NCBI GenBank assembly: GCA_963662155.1
Contig: OY759261.1
Location: 4,985,727-5,049,726 of the forward strand
From: Lamellibrachia columna
Lineage: Eukaryota; Annelida; Polychaeta; Sabellida; Siboglinidae
Reading direction: 5' to 3'
DNA: 64,000 nt
The translations under genes and the position numbers were made by a program. Under the pieces are notes generated by a model. The model made no database searches, was not told the origin of the DNA, and saw nothing but the letters and a program-made list of their open reading frames with translations. Shown in pieces: positions 36,396 to 46,338 of the stretch. Each line of letters begins with the position of its first letter. Within the stretch, counting starts at the first letter, position 1.

Positions 36396-36836
36396 GTGGC
36401 CTATCCAGCTCCACTTCCTGAGAGTATGGCCCATCCAACTCCACTTCCTGAGAGTATGGCCTATCCAGCTCCACTTCCTGAGAGTATGGCCTATCCAGCT
36501 CCACTTCCTGAGAGTATGGCACATACAGCTCCACTTCCTGAGAGTATGGCCCATCCAGCTCCACTTCCTGAGAGTATGACCTGTCCAGCTCCAGTTCCTG
36601 AGAGTATGGCCCATCCAGCTCCACTTCCTGAGAGTATGGCCTATCCAGCTCCACTTCCTGAGAGTATGGCCCATCCAGCTCCACTTCCTGAGAGTATGGC
36701 TATCCAGCTCTACTTCCTGAGAGTATGGCCCATCCAGCTCCACTTCCTGAGAGTATGGCCCATACAGCTCCACTTCCTGAGAGTATGACCTATCCAGCTC
36801 CACTTCCTGAGAGTATGGCCTATCCAGCACCACTTG
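36396..36836. repeat. 30-bp minisatellite, about 15 copies
   Basis: The unit is AGAGTATGGCCTATCCAGCT plus CCACTTCCTG, with C/T variation at GGCC(C/T)ATCCA. One unit near 36697 is one base short, which shifts the frames. Both strands stay open over most of the array, giving 10-residue peptide repeats ([10 protein letters not shown] on the minus strand) that merge with the LINE tail. I take these as fortuitous. Confidence 0.95.
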
Positions 36837-37359
36837 TGCCTTCTAATTTGATGTTCGATTGGTTCCTGGTTTGTTCTTTCCCATAGTGCTTCTCAAGAAA
36901 CTTGGTTGAATTCTGAGAATAGTTTGGCCGACTCATCAGCCTTCGTTGGCTAATGCAATAATCCAACAAATTAGAATGTCCATCCATTAAAAAAATAATG
37001 ATTTCATTGAATTTATTTCCAGTGAGGTGTTCAGGTAAACTTGGTATTACTGACGTATTGTGCATTCCATTTGTATGTTATCCTGTGGTGACTCTGACTG
37101 TCAAACAGGCACTAGTCTGAGGCCATAGATAATTGACCAATTATTATTGAGGAGTAGACTACAGCCAGTGTATTCACTGTCACCAGACATGAGTGGTGAT
37201 ACAATGAAAGGTCTACAGACATGAGTGGTGCTACAATGAAAGGTCTACACAGTACACAATACACTGTTCAGTGTATAAGCCAGGCCCTGAAACTTGATGT
37301 GATGATTACCCGTATCCATGGTAAAGATAAATATGAGCTTTCACAGGCTCCTAGCCAGG
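36837..37359. other. Non-coding DNA including part of copy C and a short tandem repeat
   Basis: 37040-37345 matches copy A 5325-5600 (TGCATTCCATTTGTATG through ATCCATGG). Within it, ACAGACATGAGTGGTG and TACAATGAAAGGTCT are tandemly repeated at 37185-37247. No gene is seen. Confidence 0.6.
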
Positions 37360-37745
37360 AAGGTTCAGGGGGTTCACATAAAGCCCCCTTTTTGGGAACC
37401 CCCTTTTCCAAAAAGTATTAATCCCCTTTTTTCAAAAATGTTAAACCCTTATCGTGAACCCCCCTCTCAAAAGCGTGAACCACCAATAATATAAAAATAA
37501 TAATATTATTTTTACAATAATAGGAAAAAATTAATATTGGTGGGTCCATGCTTTTTGACAGGGGGCTCATGCTTTAGAGAGGGGTTTCACGCTTTTGAGG
37601 AGGTTCACATTTTTAGGAAAAGGGGGTTCACGTTTATGAAAATAGTGTTATCTGCATATTATTGGGCGTTCACAGTTTTGAGAAAGGGGTTCACTATTTT
37701 AGAAAAGGGGGTTCACATTTATGAAAAATAATAAATGATATCGGG
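37360..37745. repeat. Imperfect foldback with C-rich left and G-rich right arms
   Basis: The left half (37375-37490) is built of CCCCCTTTT, GAACCCC and AAAAGCGTGAAC pieces. The right half (37540-37745) is built of the complements GGGGTTCAC, AAAAGGGGG and GTTCACGCTTTT. The centre is AT-rich (37490-37535) with the palindrome AAAAATAATAATATTATTTTT-like core and CACCAATA / TATTGGTG arms. Further GGGGTTCA units continue to about 37850. Confidence 0.75.
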
Positions 37746-38279
37746 GGAGGGGTTCAGGCCATGAAAGACCTTCAAATTTTTAAAAGGGGGATTGACATTT
37801 AAACAAATTATTATCTTCATGTTATTGGGGTTTCACACTTTTCAGAAGGGGGTTCAAATCAAATAATTATATTATACAACTATCTGATTTGTTTGAAACA
37901 GAATTTTATTCCAACTATAAAATAATATTGTGTTATCAGGTCACCTTACGTATGGTCAGTTGGTAACAGTCAGACAGACAGTCACTAAGCTGTTATTCAA
38001 ACAACATGAAGACTTGTAAGCAGAAAATGTTATGGTTTCAGAAAATATCAGATCACTGAAACACTTTAGAGTTAGCAAGCCTATTACTCTCTTTGTTGTG
38101 GTACCTTGTTATGTGGCCTCCACATATTTGTAACATAAAGTGACATGCAGGTCTTGGACGGGAGGCAACCTAGTTTCAGCTGGCACTCAGTTTGAAACAG
38201 GCCTGTAGCCAGCTTATCACAAGGAGGGTTAATTTTTCCCCAATACATATTTGAAAAAATTGTATTATATATTTTCTTG

Positions 38280-38395
38280 ATATATTCCAGAGGGTGCCGC
38301 AAGTTTACATGGTGTCATATTTTCCCCAGACTCCAGGGGGTGCTACAAGTTCACATGGGGGTCATATTTTTCCAATACAGAGGTTGCCACAAGTA
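38280..38395. repeat. About 55-bp imperfect tandem repeat
   Basis: The motif CCAGAGGGTGCCGCAAGTTT-ACATGG-GTCATATTTTCC is followed by CCAGGGGGTGCTACAAGTTC-ACATGG-GTCATATTTTTCC and a partial third unit AGAGGTTGCCACAAGT. Confidence 0.8.
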
Positions 38396-39359
38396 CTATG
38401 TGCAAAGTTTTGTCTACATATTGAATTGTTTCATAAAATAAGACAAAAGTAAAATAGTGATTACCTTAAGGTAAGCAGCCTTAATACTAACACTTAACAC
38501 TAATGTAATGTAATGTAATGAATCAAAGAAGACTAAAACTGACCAAAGTTAGATAAATGCCCTGAGCTGTGAATGAATAACAGATCTTTGTGCAAGTTTA
38601 GACCAGTATCAATTAAATTAAGCTAGCAGTACAAAATGCTGGTTTCATGTCTAGCTGTATACTCACACTTTTGTCTGCCCTTTGCTTTGTGTGCGTGCAT
38701 GTGTGCGCAAATGTAGGTAGGCAATTCAAAGAGTGGTTTATATAGCTATTTATTTAAACAATAAGAAAGTTAATGAACTTGATAAACATTTTCATGAAAA
38801 CAATAAGAAATATGTGGTAATAGAAATTGTTAAGACATTCATGTTTCAACAAGTGCTGTGACTTGTAAATTATGTCTGCAGCTGTACTAGTTGATGTCTT
38901 CAGCTGCAGGGGCGGATCTAGGCTTGTTTCCAGGGGGGTCTCAGTCAGTCGTAGTCATATGTCATTCTACTCATTCTACTTACGAACTGGGGGGTGACAC
39001 ATGTGTCGTTTTACTTACATAAGAGTTAATATTAGCTGACTGCTAATACTTCAGTCTTTACATTGACACTAGTTCCGATGTAGGCCTATATCGGGGAGAC
39101 TGGGACTAGTCCACTCTAATAGATCTGGAGACTGTATTTGTAGAGCTAGAGGATCAGTATTAGTTCAGATTCTCAGCTGACATCACTCAACATTTTAAAA
39201 CAAAGCCCAAAATTGACCAGCTAAAATGACGATTCAGCATGGACACTTATTAAGGGATGGGCTGGTGGGAAAAACTTTTACTTTTGAACGCTGGGTATTG
39301 AAATATCTTGGAACAAAGAATGGAAAAGTAGAAACTGAATTTTTTTAGATTTTTAAAAC

Positions 39360-40190
39360 TTGTTATTGTTATGGAAACGTCAGCCATATTGACTTTTCAA
39401 AGGCCTCGGCATCTCAGCAACTGTTGGTTCAAATTCAATAAAAATTGGCACACAGGTGCATTACACAACCCCAAGAGGCATGCCATGGAGATAATAAAAA
39501 AAAATTATAGACTTCTAAAATAAAATAAAAACAATTTCAAATATTTGTTGCTGATCTAAGTTTGTACATATTTTTTTGATAATGAATCATAAAAAACTCA
39601 TCGGCACACCCTTTAGCAAACTTTCATCGAATGCTGTGAGAAATGTCAAGAAATTCTAAAAAGGCAACAAAGAATGTAAAAAATAAAAAATAAATTATCT
39701 CAGAAAATCACATTTAAATGTTTGCACATACAAAATGTTTGTGTAATTTTTTTTTAAATAAATCATGTTTTCAAAGAAAACCCCATGGTATGCCCTTCAG
39801 CACATTCTCTTTGTGTACTATGAGAACGAATCATGTTATAAAAAAACTCTTTGGCACGTCCTTCAGCACCTTGTGTACTGTGAGAAATTTCATGGATTTC
39901 TGTTGAAAACTACCATAAATGTGCTAAAAATAGGCAACAAAGAATGTAAAAAATTTGTATTCAGAAAATTGCATTCAAAGTTTGTACATACCAGTTGAAA
40001 CATTACAATGTCTATAAGTATCACTAGGTGAATGAAACTTTACGCACTTGTTGTCCATAGCTTTCTATGAAATGAGATGCAACTATAGTTGTCATGGAAA
40101 TATGTTGCCATAGAAATGGCAGCCATCTTAATTTTTCACTGGCCTCTGTATCTCCGCAAGTGGCACGCCCTTCAGCAGTGTAAATTAATA
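39360..40190. repeat. Diverged tandem blocks of about 265 bp and longer
   Basis: GGCAACAAAGAATGTAAAAA through TTTGCACATAC occurs at about 39662-39728 and 39927-39992. The segments TTATGGAAACGTCAGCCATA (39368) and GTCATGGAAATATGTTGCCA (40091), each followed by a GGCCTCxGxATCTC box, are also related. No gene is seen. Confidence 0.65.
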
Positions 40191-40196
40191 TATATG

Positions 40197-40247
<51 letters not shown>

Positions 40248-40266
40248 ATATATGTGTATGTATGTG

Positions 40267-40297
<31 letters not shown>

Positions 40298-40332
40298 GTA
40301 TGTATGTGTATATATATATATGTGTATGTATG

Positions 40333-40409
<77 letters not shown>
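40186..40409. repeat. (TA)n / (TATG)n microsatellite
   Basis: TATA, TATG and TGTA blocks grade into a pure (TA)n of about 70 bp. All I/Y-rich ORFs in this stretch are artefacts of the repeat. Confidence 0.98.
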
Positions 40410-40411
<2 letters not shown>

Positions 40412-40549
40412 ATAAACAAACAGAATTCCCAGAATTACAAATCTGAAACAGAATTTGAGATTTGATGCAGGATCACTGAATTTTACATGAAATAATATTC
40501 AATAGAACAATGATTGAATGTCAGTTTTTGTCTTTATTTTATCAATTAC

Positions 40550-41147
40550 CCATTAAATACATATAAATAACCCCTCTCCTGATTGTTTATACTAGATTGA
40601 GACAAAGCCCAGCCACCCCCTGTCTGACAAGGGTCTCAACCTCCCATCCCCTACATGTTTTGGGGGCCAACCTCGATCCCATCTCCCACCTGTTTTTGAG
40701 GACAACATCCCACAATTTGTTAGGACCTGCCTCCCACTTCCTGCCACACCACAGTCACTAGGCAAAGAAAACGTCCCCAGTCACTTAGCACAATTGATCA
40801 ATGTTTTGTGTCTCCTGGATAGTGCTTCTAGAATACTAGAATTACAAAGCCAGTGAGTGGGAAATATTGCCATTCAATCATTGCTAAATTGAATAATATT
40901 CCATGTAAAATTCAGTGATTTCACGTCAAATCGCGAATTCTGTTTCAGATTGGTAATTTCAGGAAATCTGTCTGTTTATGTATTAGTTTATATTATATGG
41001 CTTTTTTTTAATGTGAAAACACATTTTGTCCTAGTATGTTCTGTCATGTGAAATTTTGTCTTAGCATGTTCTATCAAATGACATTTTGTCCTGGTATGTT
41101 CTGTCTGGTGATGTTTTGTTCTGTTTGCATTGCATGCACACACACAC

Positions 41148-41200
<53 letters not shown>

Positions 41201-41262
41201 CATTTAAGGAAAACGAGCCAAGGAAATAATGGATGTAGTGCCAGTTGGGATAAATTCCTTAA
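40550..41262 (+). repeat. Segmental duplication, copy C, last block
   Basis: Colinear with copy A 10130-11317, with one copy of the pyrimidine-rich block, about 3.5 units of the 30-bp minisatellite (41016-41122) and a purer (GCAC)n (about 41130-41200). It ends at AATAATGGATGTAGTGCCAG. Confidence 0.88.
41130..41200. repeat. (GCAC)n microsatellite
   Basis: About 16 GCAC units preceded by CACACACAC. It sits at the same place as the GC/CA tract of copy A. Confidence 0.97.
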
Positions 41263-41489
41263 AGCATTACCTAAATCCTTTCAACAAACATAACTTTATT
41301 TAGGTACATCTAGAAGAAGATGATATTAGCATTTTAAGCAGAACAACAACGCAAGTGAAATAGGCCAAATCAATGACGATTTATTAATCACATACCAACA
41401 ACTGTGTATGTTTGCACTTTCAGTTTTACATTCTTACGTTTTACATAGTCCATGCCAACATGCTGGTGTCATATAGGATATGGACTTCA

Positions 41490-41610
41490 TGGAATATGTA
41501 CCCTGGGGTATGAATTATATATAGAAAATGAACCCCGGGGTATGAATTCTATATAGAATATGTACCCCGGGGTATGTATTCTATAGAAATACTGCTATAG
41601 AATATGTAAC
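41490..41610. repeat. About 36-bp tandem repeat rich in palindromes (TACCCCGGGGTA)
   Basis: Three units contain ATATGTACCCYGGGGTATGAAT or near variants, each followed by TATATAGAA. TACCCCGGGGTA and ATTCTATATAGAAT are perfect palindromes, so single strands could fold extensively. A fourth, decayed unit lies at 41600-41640. Confidence 0.85.
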
Positions 41611-41769
41611 CCCCCCTCCGTGGAATATATACCCCTCCCTTAAGTTTACTATACTAGCATTTTTGTGTATCTGTTTTATTAACATTATTTCAGAATGTAT
41701 GTCTCTATAATATAATATATATGTTTTAATTTAAACTTAATATTACAAAATTAGTTAATTAATGGAAGA

Positions 41770-42051
41770 TGAAATAGTTAATAGTGATCATGGCGTGTAA
41801 CATAAATTAAATTTGATGAGCTTGACAATGTAGACACAGAACAAGAAATTTATTAATTAATTAAGACTAATTACTAGAACATGAAATAATTATCAGTGAT
41901 CATAGTGTGTAATATATCAAATGAAAGCTGATGAGCATTGCAATATATATATATATATATATATATATATCTACAATTTGTGTAGACAGAACAGGAAATT
42001 AGTTCATTAATTAATTTCATATTCTGTCTACACAAATGGTAGTATATATAC

Positions 42052-42124
<73 letters not shown>

Positions 42125-42318
42125 CATTGATTGCCAAGCTCCACAGCTTTCATTTAATATGTTACACACTATGATCACTGAAAACAGTTTCATATTGTTC
42201 TTTTGATTAATTAATTTATTAATTAATTTCCTGTTCTGCCTACCCAAATGGTAGATATACATTAATTTCAAAGCTCCTCAGCTTTCAATTGATAAATTAC
42301 ACTTTATGACAAAACAAC
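41770..42318. repeat. Compound foldback of four copies of an about 100-bp unit
   Basis: Two copies run in one orientation (41770-41870 and 41880-42000) and two in the opposite orientation (42005-42180 and 42215-42318). The clearest arms are ATTTGTGTAGACAGAA (about 41977-41992) and TTCTGTCTACACAAAT (about 42024-42039), a perfect 16-bp pair. GATCATAGTGTGTAATAT and ATGTTACACACTATGATC form the outer arms. (TA)n tracts sit at the same position inside the inner copies. The centre is at about 42007. It looks like a MITE-type unit duplicated head to head. Confidence 0.8.
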
Positions 42319-42715
42319 ACAATGACTCGTAATAAAAGCTTCATATTTATTATTCATCTTGGCAATAAAATGGGACGGTCCGGCCGGATCTCTCTGGGGC
42401 CAGCTGTGACACCATGAGAACTGGATGCGAGACCTGGATATTTCACGTGACTGGACTGCGGTCCTGAGCCAGCTACATGATCATGTGACTGTGGTCACAT
42501 GACCAGAGATGCTGGGGTCTGCATCCCTCTGGGTGTCCAGCTACCCCAAAAAGAATAATACCGACTTGTTGTTAATCAACAACCAACATGTTGCAGTATC
42601 ATAAAGACAATTATTACTCATAATCTTGACCTGTGAAGCAATTATAGTTGGTTCTATCCACATACTGAAATACATAGTAGCTTCTCATGCAAGAAAAAAA
42701 TATATATACATGTAG
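42319..42715. other. Non-coding DNA with clustered E-box palindromes
   Basis: A GC-richer stretch holds TTCACGTGAC (42452) and a small hairpin TCATGTGAC-TGTG-GTCACATGA (about 42479-42501), giving three CANNTG sites within 60 bp. No gene is recognised. Confidence 0.45.
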
Positions 42716-43493
42716 AGTAAACAATTATAATTGTACCCACGCAGTTAGTGCCACAACAATAGCAATCAGAGTTCCATCTGCCCAGTGTTCGTATCATGTG
42801 ATCTGGAATGTGTGCAGCTGCTGCTGTGGTAGCTGGAACGAGTGACCGCTATACAACGATGGATTGTAACCAAGACTGAAAAGAAGCATCTTTAGTTTCT
42901 CTATTAAGAAAGAGCGTGTCAATGGCGCCCCTGTTAAAGTGGTAAACAAAGGGTCATGTGACTGAGCTACCATATCATTCCTTGTCTGCAGCAGAGCCAT
43001 CGTAGTCTGGAAAGGGCAAATGATCTGCTTTGTTTTACAAAATATTTAAGAGTTAACCCTTTGCGAAATTAATCTGTCTTTGATCTTTTCAACTGAAGTG
43101 TGAAATACCTTTCATGAATATGAAACTGTTTGTCACCTATACTCAAATCTGTTAGAGGGTCAGAAGTATTAGACCGACTTGTGAATTCTCCACATCTTAA
43201 AAATCCAAGGAAAGCCAGACAGAATGCTATCTCTAGGACTAAGTCTTCATATGGGCCTAAGAAACCTGATCTTAGAACATTACACATTTTACTTAAAATT
43301 TCTGCTGTAATAGGTAACCAGGGTTTAACTACATTATCCTGCGATTTTTTTACTGCTTTTAGAATAGTTTGCAAATGCAGGAATGGCTGGCCATTTACAA
43401 AACAGCATGGATCCTGAAAACCTGCCTTGATATATGCAAACCTAATGCCTGCTAGATGTGTCTTTATGGTAGAATACTTTAGGTGACCCAGTA
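42716..43493 (-). pseudogene. DIRS-like retroelement, tyrosine recombinase domain (split by MULE insertion)
   Basis: Minus strand, from 43493 downward: LSLLGHLKYSTIKTHLAGIR, ITAEILSKMCNVLRSG, EIAFCLAFLGFLRCGEFTSR and LQLKRSKTD then a stop, followed by shifted frames with PLFTTLTGAPLTRSFL, LYSGHSF, TTAAAAHIPDHMIRTLGRW and NSDCY. AFLGFLRxGEFT, LKRSKTD, SGHSFR, HIPDHxIxxLGRW and the final Y are the order seen in the tyrosine recombinases of DIRS/Ngaro-type retrotransposons. Defects are a stop after LKRSKTD, frameshifts, and the arginine of SGHSFR replaced (CAG in place) with a frameshift. Upstream, LSLLGHL is the reverse-transcriptase-end box whose other half lies at 46725-46905. So the RNase H and recombinase N-terminus have been deleted, joining GHLK to YSTIKTH in frame. 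It is not functional. Confidence 0.8.
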
Positions 43494-43504
43494 AACTCAA
43501 CGGG

Positions 43505-43590
43505 GTCCGTCGATCTCGGCCCCTGGCGATCTCGGCCCGTCGATCTCGGCCCGTGTTGACCTCGGCCCACGTCAATCTCAGCCCACTCAT
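43505..43590. repeat. MULE left terminal repeat with CTCGGCCC subrepeats
   Basis: Four GATCTCGGCCC or related motifs are spaced 14-17 bp apart. The right end contains the inverted counterpart, and a further related patch (GGGCCGATCGACGTGGGCCG) lies inside at about 46452-46488. Confidence 0.85.
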
Positions 43591-43940
43591 TCCACCAATT
43601 TTATGATAAGTGGATTCATGTGAAGTGTAAACTATTTATTGTAAATTAGTTTCTTGGAGAAAGGTATGTGTAAAGAATTGCTGCACGGATATATATATAT
43701 ATATCAGTCGTACACATGTAATTATATAGGAATCACAACGTAATCATGCCATAATACCAAGTGGTTTATTATGAACAAAAACGTACAAATTGTCAATTAT
43801 ACATATGTACAACTCATCATTACATTGTGTGTGCGTGCGTGCGTGCGTGTGTGTGTATTACATTCGGTATATATTGTTCATACACACTTCACAAATGTCA
43901 TATCTGATAATACCAAAAAACACTGCTAAAAAACTATCAA

Positions 43941-44533
43941 CTACTGTAGAACAACTGCACAAAATGCGATAAAGTTCACTAAATATACACTCAGTACTGC
44001 ACAGAATGTTAATGACGATGAACCCACTCGGTGTCTACACGTTACTCGTGGGCCGTAGAGACGGGCACATGCTCTGAGGAGTTGGATGGCAAAGCGGTCG
44101 CCACCCTCATACTCTTCCCAGTACCCAAAGATCCTTCGCTGCAAGTCGACGAAGACCTTCCTCTGGTGCCTCCGCAACTTTCCCTCGGACACCAGCCGCA
44201 CCTGGACAGGGATCATACTTGACTCGTCGTGCAGCAATGCCACCAGCATGTACAAGTTCATGCCAGCACGACCCCTGGCGTTAAGGCGAGTGTGCCAGCC
44301 CTCGAGGTCGTTATTCGTGCGCACGGACTGGAAGTACACACTCCAACATGCTGGTGGCCAGACGTTGCTCCCGATCCAGGTGCGGCCGACGTACTGTAGA
44401 AGCGGAGTCAGCGCGGCTGTTGCTTCCTGTTCCAGTCGTCGGAAGATTGGTGTGATGTGTTGTGCTGGCAGAAAGCACAACGCCATAACCTTCCGCAGGA
44501 ACTTGAAGGTACCGTCGTCACTGGCGTACGCAA
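43941..44533 (-). CDS. MULE transposase, C-terminal exon (catalytic core absent)
   Basis: The minus-strand frame reads AYASDDGTFKFLRKVMALCF LPAQHITPIF, GRTWIGSNVWPPACW, RTNNDLEGWHTRLNARGRAG and LYMLVALLHDES, ending at a stop at 43941. ALAFLP-type, W-I-G, RTNNxxEGWH and LxxE boxes in this order are the C-terminal part of animal Mutator-like transposases. The DDE catalytic domain that should precede them is absent. An acceptor AG at 44535-44534 makes the exon start with TT. Joined to the G left by the PHD exon it completes GTT (Val), so the two exons are in phase. About 195 codons. It might encode a DNA-binding, non-catalytic product, or merely be a deletion relic whose frame survived. The last 30 residues are hydrophobic and may not be native. 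Confidence 0.7.
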
Positions 44534-44536
44534 CTT

Positions 44537-44615
<79 letters not shown>

Positions 44616-44632
44616 CACGCACACACACACAC
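44537..44632. repeat. (GCAC)n microsatellite in the MULE intron
   Basis: About 20 GCAC units grading into CACACA, entirely within the inferred 217-bp intron (44534-44750). Both strands stay open (RACVRACV and ARTHARTH runs). These are repeat artefacts. Confidence 0.95.
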
Positions 44633-44750
44633 ACAGTTATTGGTGTTGTGAATCCGAGCTCAGAGGCGCTACATGCAAGAATCACTAAGCAAGATCGTGA
44701 ACAGGTTTTATTATGTCAATCAATATATGATGAAAGTAACTCAATATTAC

Positions 44751-44895
44751 CTTCTACCATCAGTTGGTATGTGGTGGCATCTATTCTGGTTCCACATCTT
44801 ATGTGGCACCACTTCTCGCACGATTCGCACTGTACGGCTTTGTAATTTGTCTGTACTCTTCTGTGGCATTCTACGCATGGGTGTAACGGCGGCAT
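44751..44895 (-). CDS. PHD-type zinc finger, N-terminal exon of the MULE gene
   Basis: From ATG at 44895-44893: MPPLHPCVECHRRVQTN, then VQCESCEKWCHIRCGTR and a short helix to the donor GAAG|GTAATATT (intron begins at 44750). The pattern C-x2-C ... C-x2-C-x4-H-x2-C with a W before the His is a PHD-type finger, often found with mobile-element proteins in invertebrates. I prefer this start to an in-frame ATG further upstream because that one lies inside the TATA box. Exon length 145 bp leaves one base (G), which fits the acceptor at 44534/44533. Without splicing the frame stops about 14 codons further on. Confidence 0.65.
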
Positions 44896-44936
44896 TGCTA
44901 ATGAGTTGTAAATAGCCTTTCTACTACAGTAACACA

Positions 44937-45030
44937 CTATTTATAGAAACATAACACCCGCACCAAGCCATGATTGGCTACCGTAATCATCTACTCAAAC
45001 AGTCACACCCCGTTTAACGTTCTGATTGGC
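44937..45030 (-). promoter_or_regulatory. MULE promoter: TATA box and two CCAAT boxes
   Basis: On the minus strand TATAAATAG lies at 44945-44937, about 42 bp before the PHD start codon. Two AGCCAATCA-type CCAAT boxes lie upstream at about 44972-44980 and 45022-45030 (plus strand TGATTGGCTA and CTGATTGGCT), 50 bp apart. This is a textbook RNA polymerase II arrangement and supports the chosen start and direction. Confidence 0.65.
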
Positions 45031-45461
45031 TATCATGAACACCTAGAAAAGTTTAAGCTCATGTCTGGAAATTCCCGTGACGGGGTTGGCGGATTCTAGA
45101 AACGGTGGTTACATTCCAAGAAAATGCAGTTAAGTCACCAAATTAATGCAAGACGAAAAGACAATGCAGCTTTCCCAACAAAAGTAAACAAAATCACACA
45201 TATATTCCATATTTGTTGTAACAACCTACTGCAGCATTATTTACTGTAGGTCCCTACATTATTGGTGGTATTTGCAGTGTGAGTACATTGAAAAATGTAC
45301 TTAAGAACAAGTACTTTTGGTGGATCCATTTGTATAACGGAATAGGGAGTCGGGAACGGGTTATAAAATTATATGTGGATATTATTGTTTGCGAGGGAGG
45401 CACTCTGAGTATTGTGAGAGGATATTTTTAAATTGTCTTCAAGATGTATTCATTGGACTGC

Positions 45462-45556
45462 TCACTGGTGCACCTGTACCTCACTGGTGCATCTGTACCT
45501 CACTGGTGCATATGTACCTCACTGGTGCATCTGTACCTCACAGGTGCACATATACT
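45462..45556. repeat. 19-bp tandem repeat, five copies
   Basis: TCACTGGTGCATCTGTACC repeated with single-base variants, within the MULE. Each unit has CACTGGTG or the E-box CACCTG. Confidence 0.9.
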
Positions 45557-45784
45557 GGTGTTAATCAGGATTCAGGGCTGGTGTTATTTACCACTACCTA
45601 AATTAACAGTTAGATACTGCAGATGTCTGAAGCTTTTTGTATTACATTCAACTTGTTCAAAAGGGGACCAGTCTCCGGGTGTAAAATATTTCCCTTTTGA
45701 AAACATTTATATACACAAATTCAGGTTTTAATTATAGCCTGGATGCAGTAAACAAGCAGACCGTATAACGGCTATGTCGTTATT

Positions 45785-46338
45785 CAAACAAAGACTTGCT
45801 CAATGAAAAAATGCTGAATCAGCAAGCCGATTACTATATGGCCTGCATAGTTTCTTATCATGCACAAATCAAAGACAAAAAAAGGAAACAATCTGTAAGT
45901 AATTAATCCAAGCTGATTGATAATGCCTCTGCCGACTCCACACGTTGTTACCACACACAAATCAAAGACAAACAACACAAACACATCTGCTCAATGAAAC
46001 AATGCTAGAGCAGCATACCGATTACTATGGCTTTCACACTTTCTTAACAGACACAAATCTAAGAGAAATAACATGAAAGGAGCTGCTCATTGAACCAATG
46101 CACGGGCACTAAGCCGATGACTAATGTCTTTGCCGACTCCACACGTTCTTACCACACACAAATCAAAGACAAACAACGCAAACATATGTGCTCAACGAAA
46201 CAATGCCAGAGCAGCAGGGAAATGACTAAGGCCTCAACACATTTGTACTGCACACAAATCAAGGACACATCGCATGAAAGGATCTGCTCAACGAAACAAT
46301 GCAAGAGCACCAAGCTGATTACTATAGGGCCTTAATTG
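45785..46338. repeat. About 95-bp degenerate tandem repeat, about six copies (inside MULE)
   Basis: The recurring order is TGCTCAATGAAACAATGC, AGAGCAGCAAGCCGATTACT, CCACACGTTCTTACCACACA and CAAATCAAAGACAAACAA. Copies are 70-90 percent alike by eye. Such internal repeats near a MULE end may be transposase-binding or filler sequence. Confidence 0.8.

Noticed and set aside
44408..44651. ACVRACVRA and HARTHART ORFs
   Set aside because: Translations of (GCAC)n; the same applies to 40988-41293 and 11058-11277.
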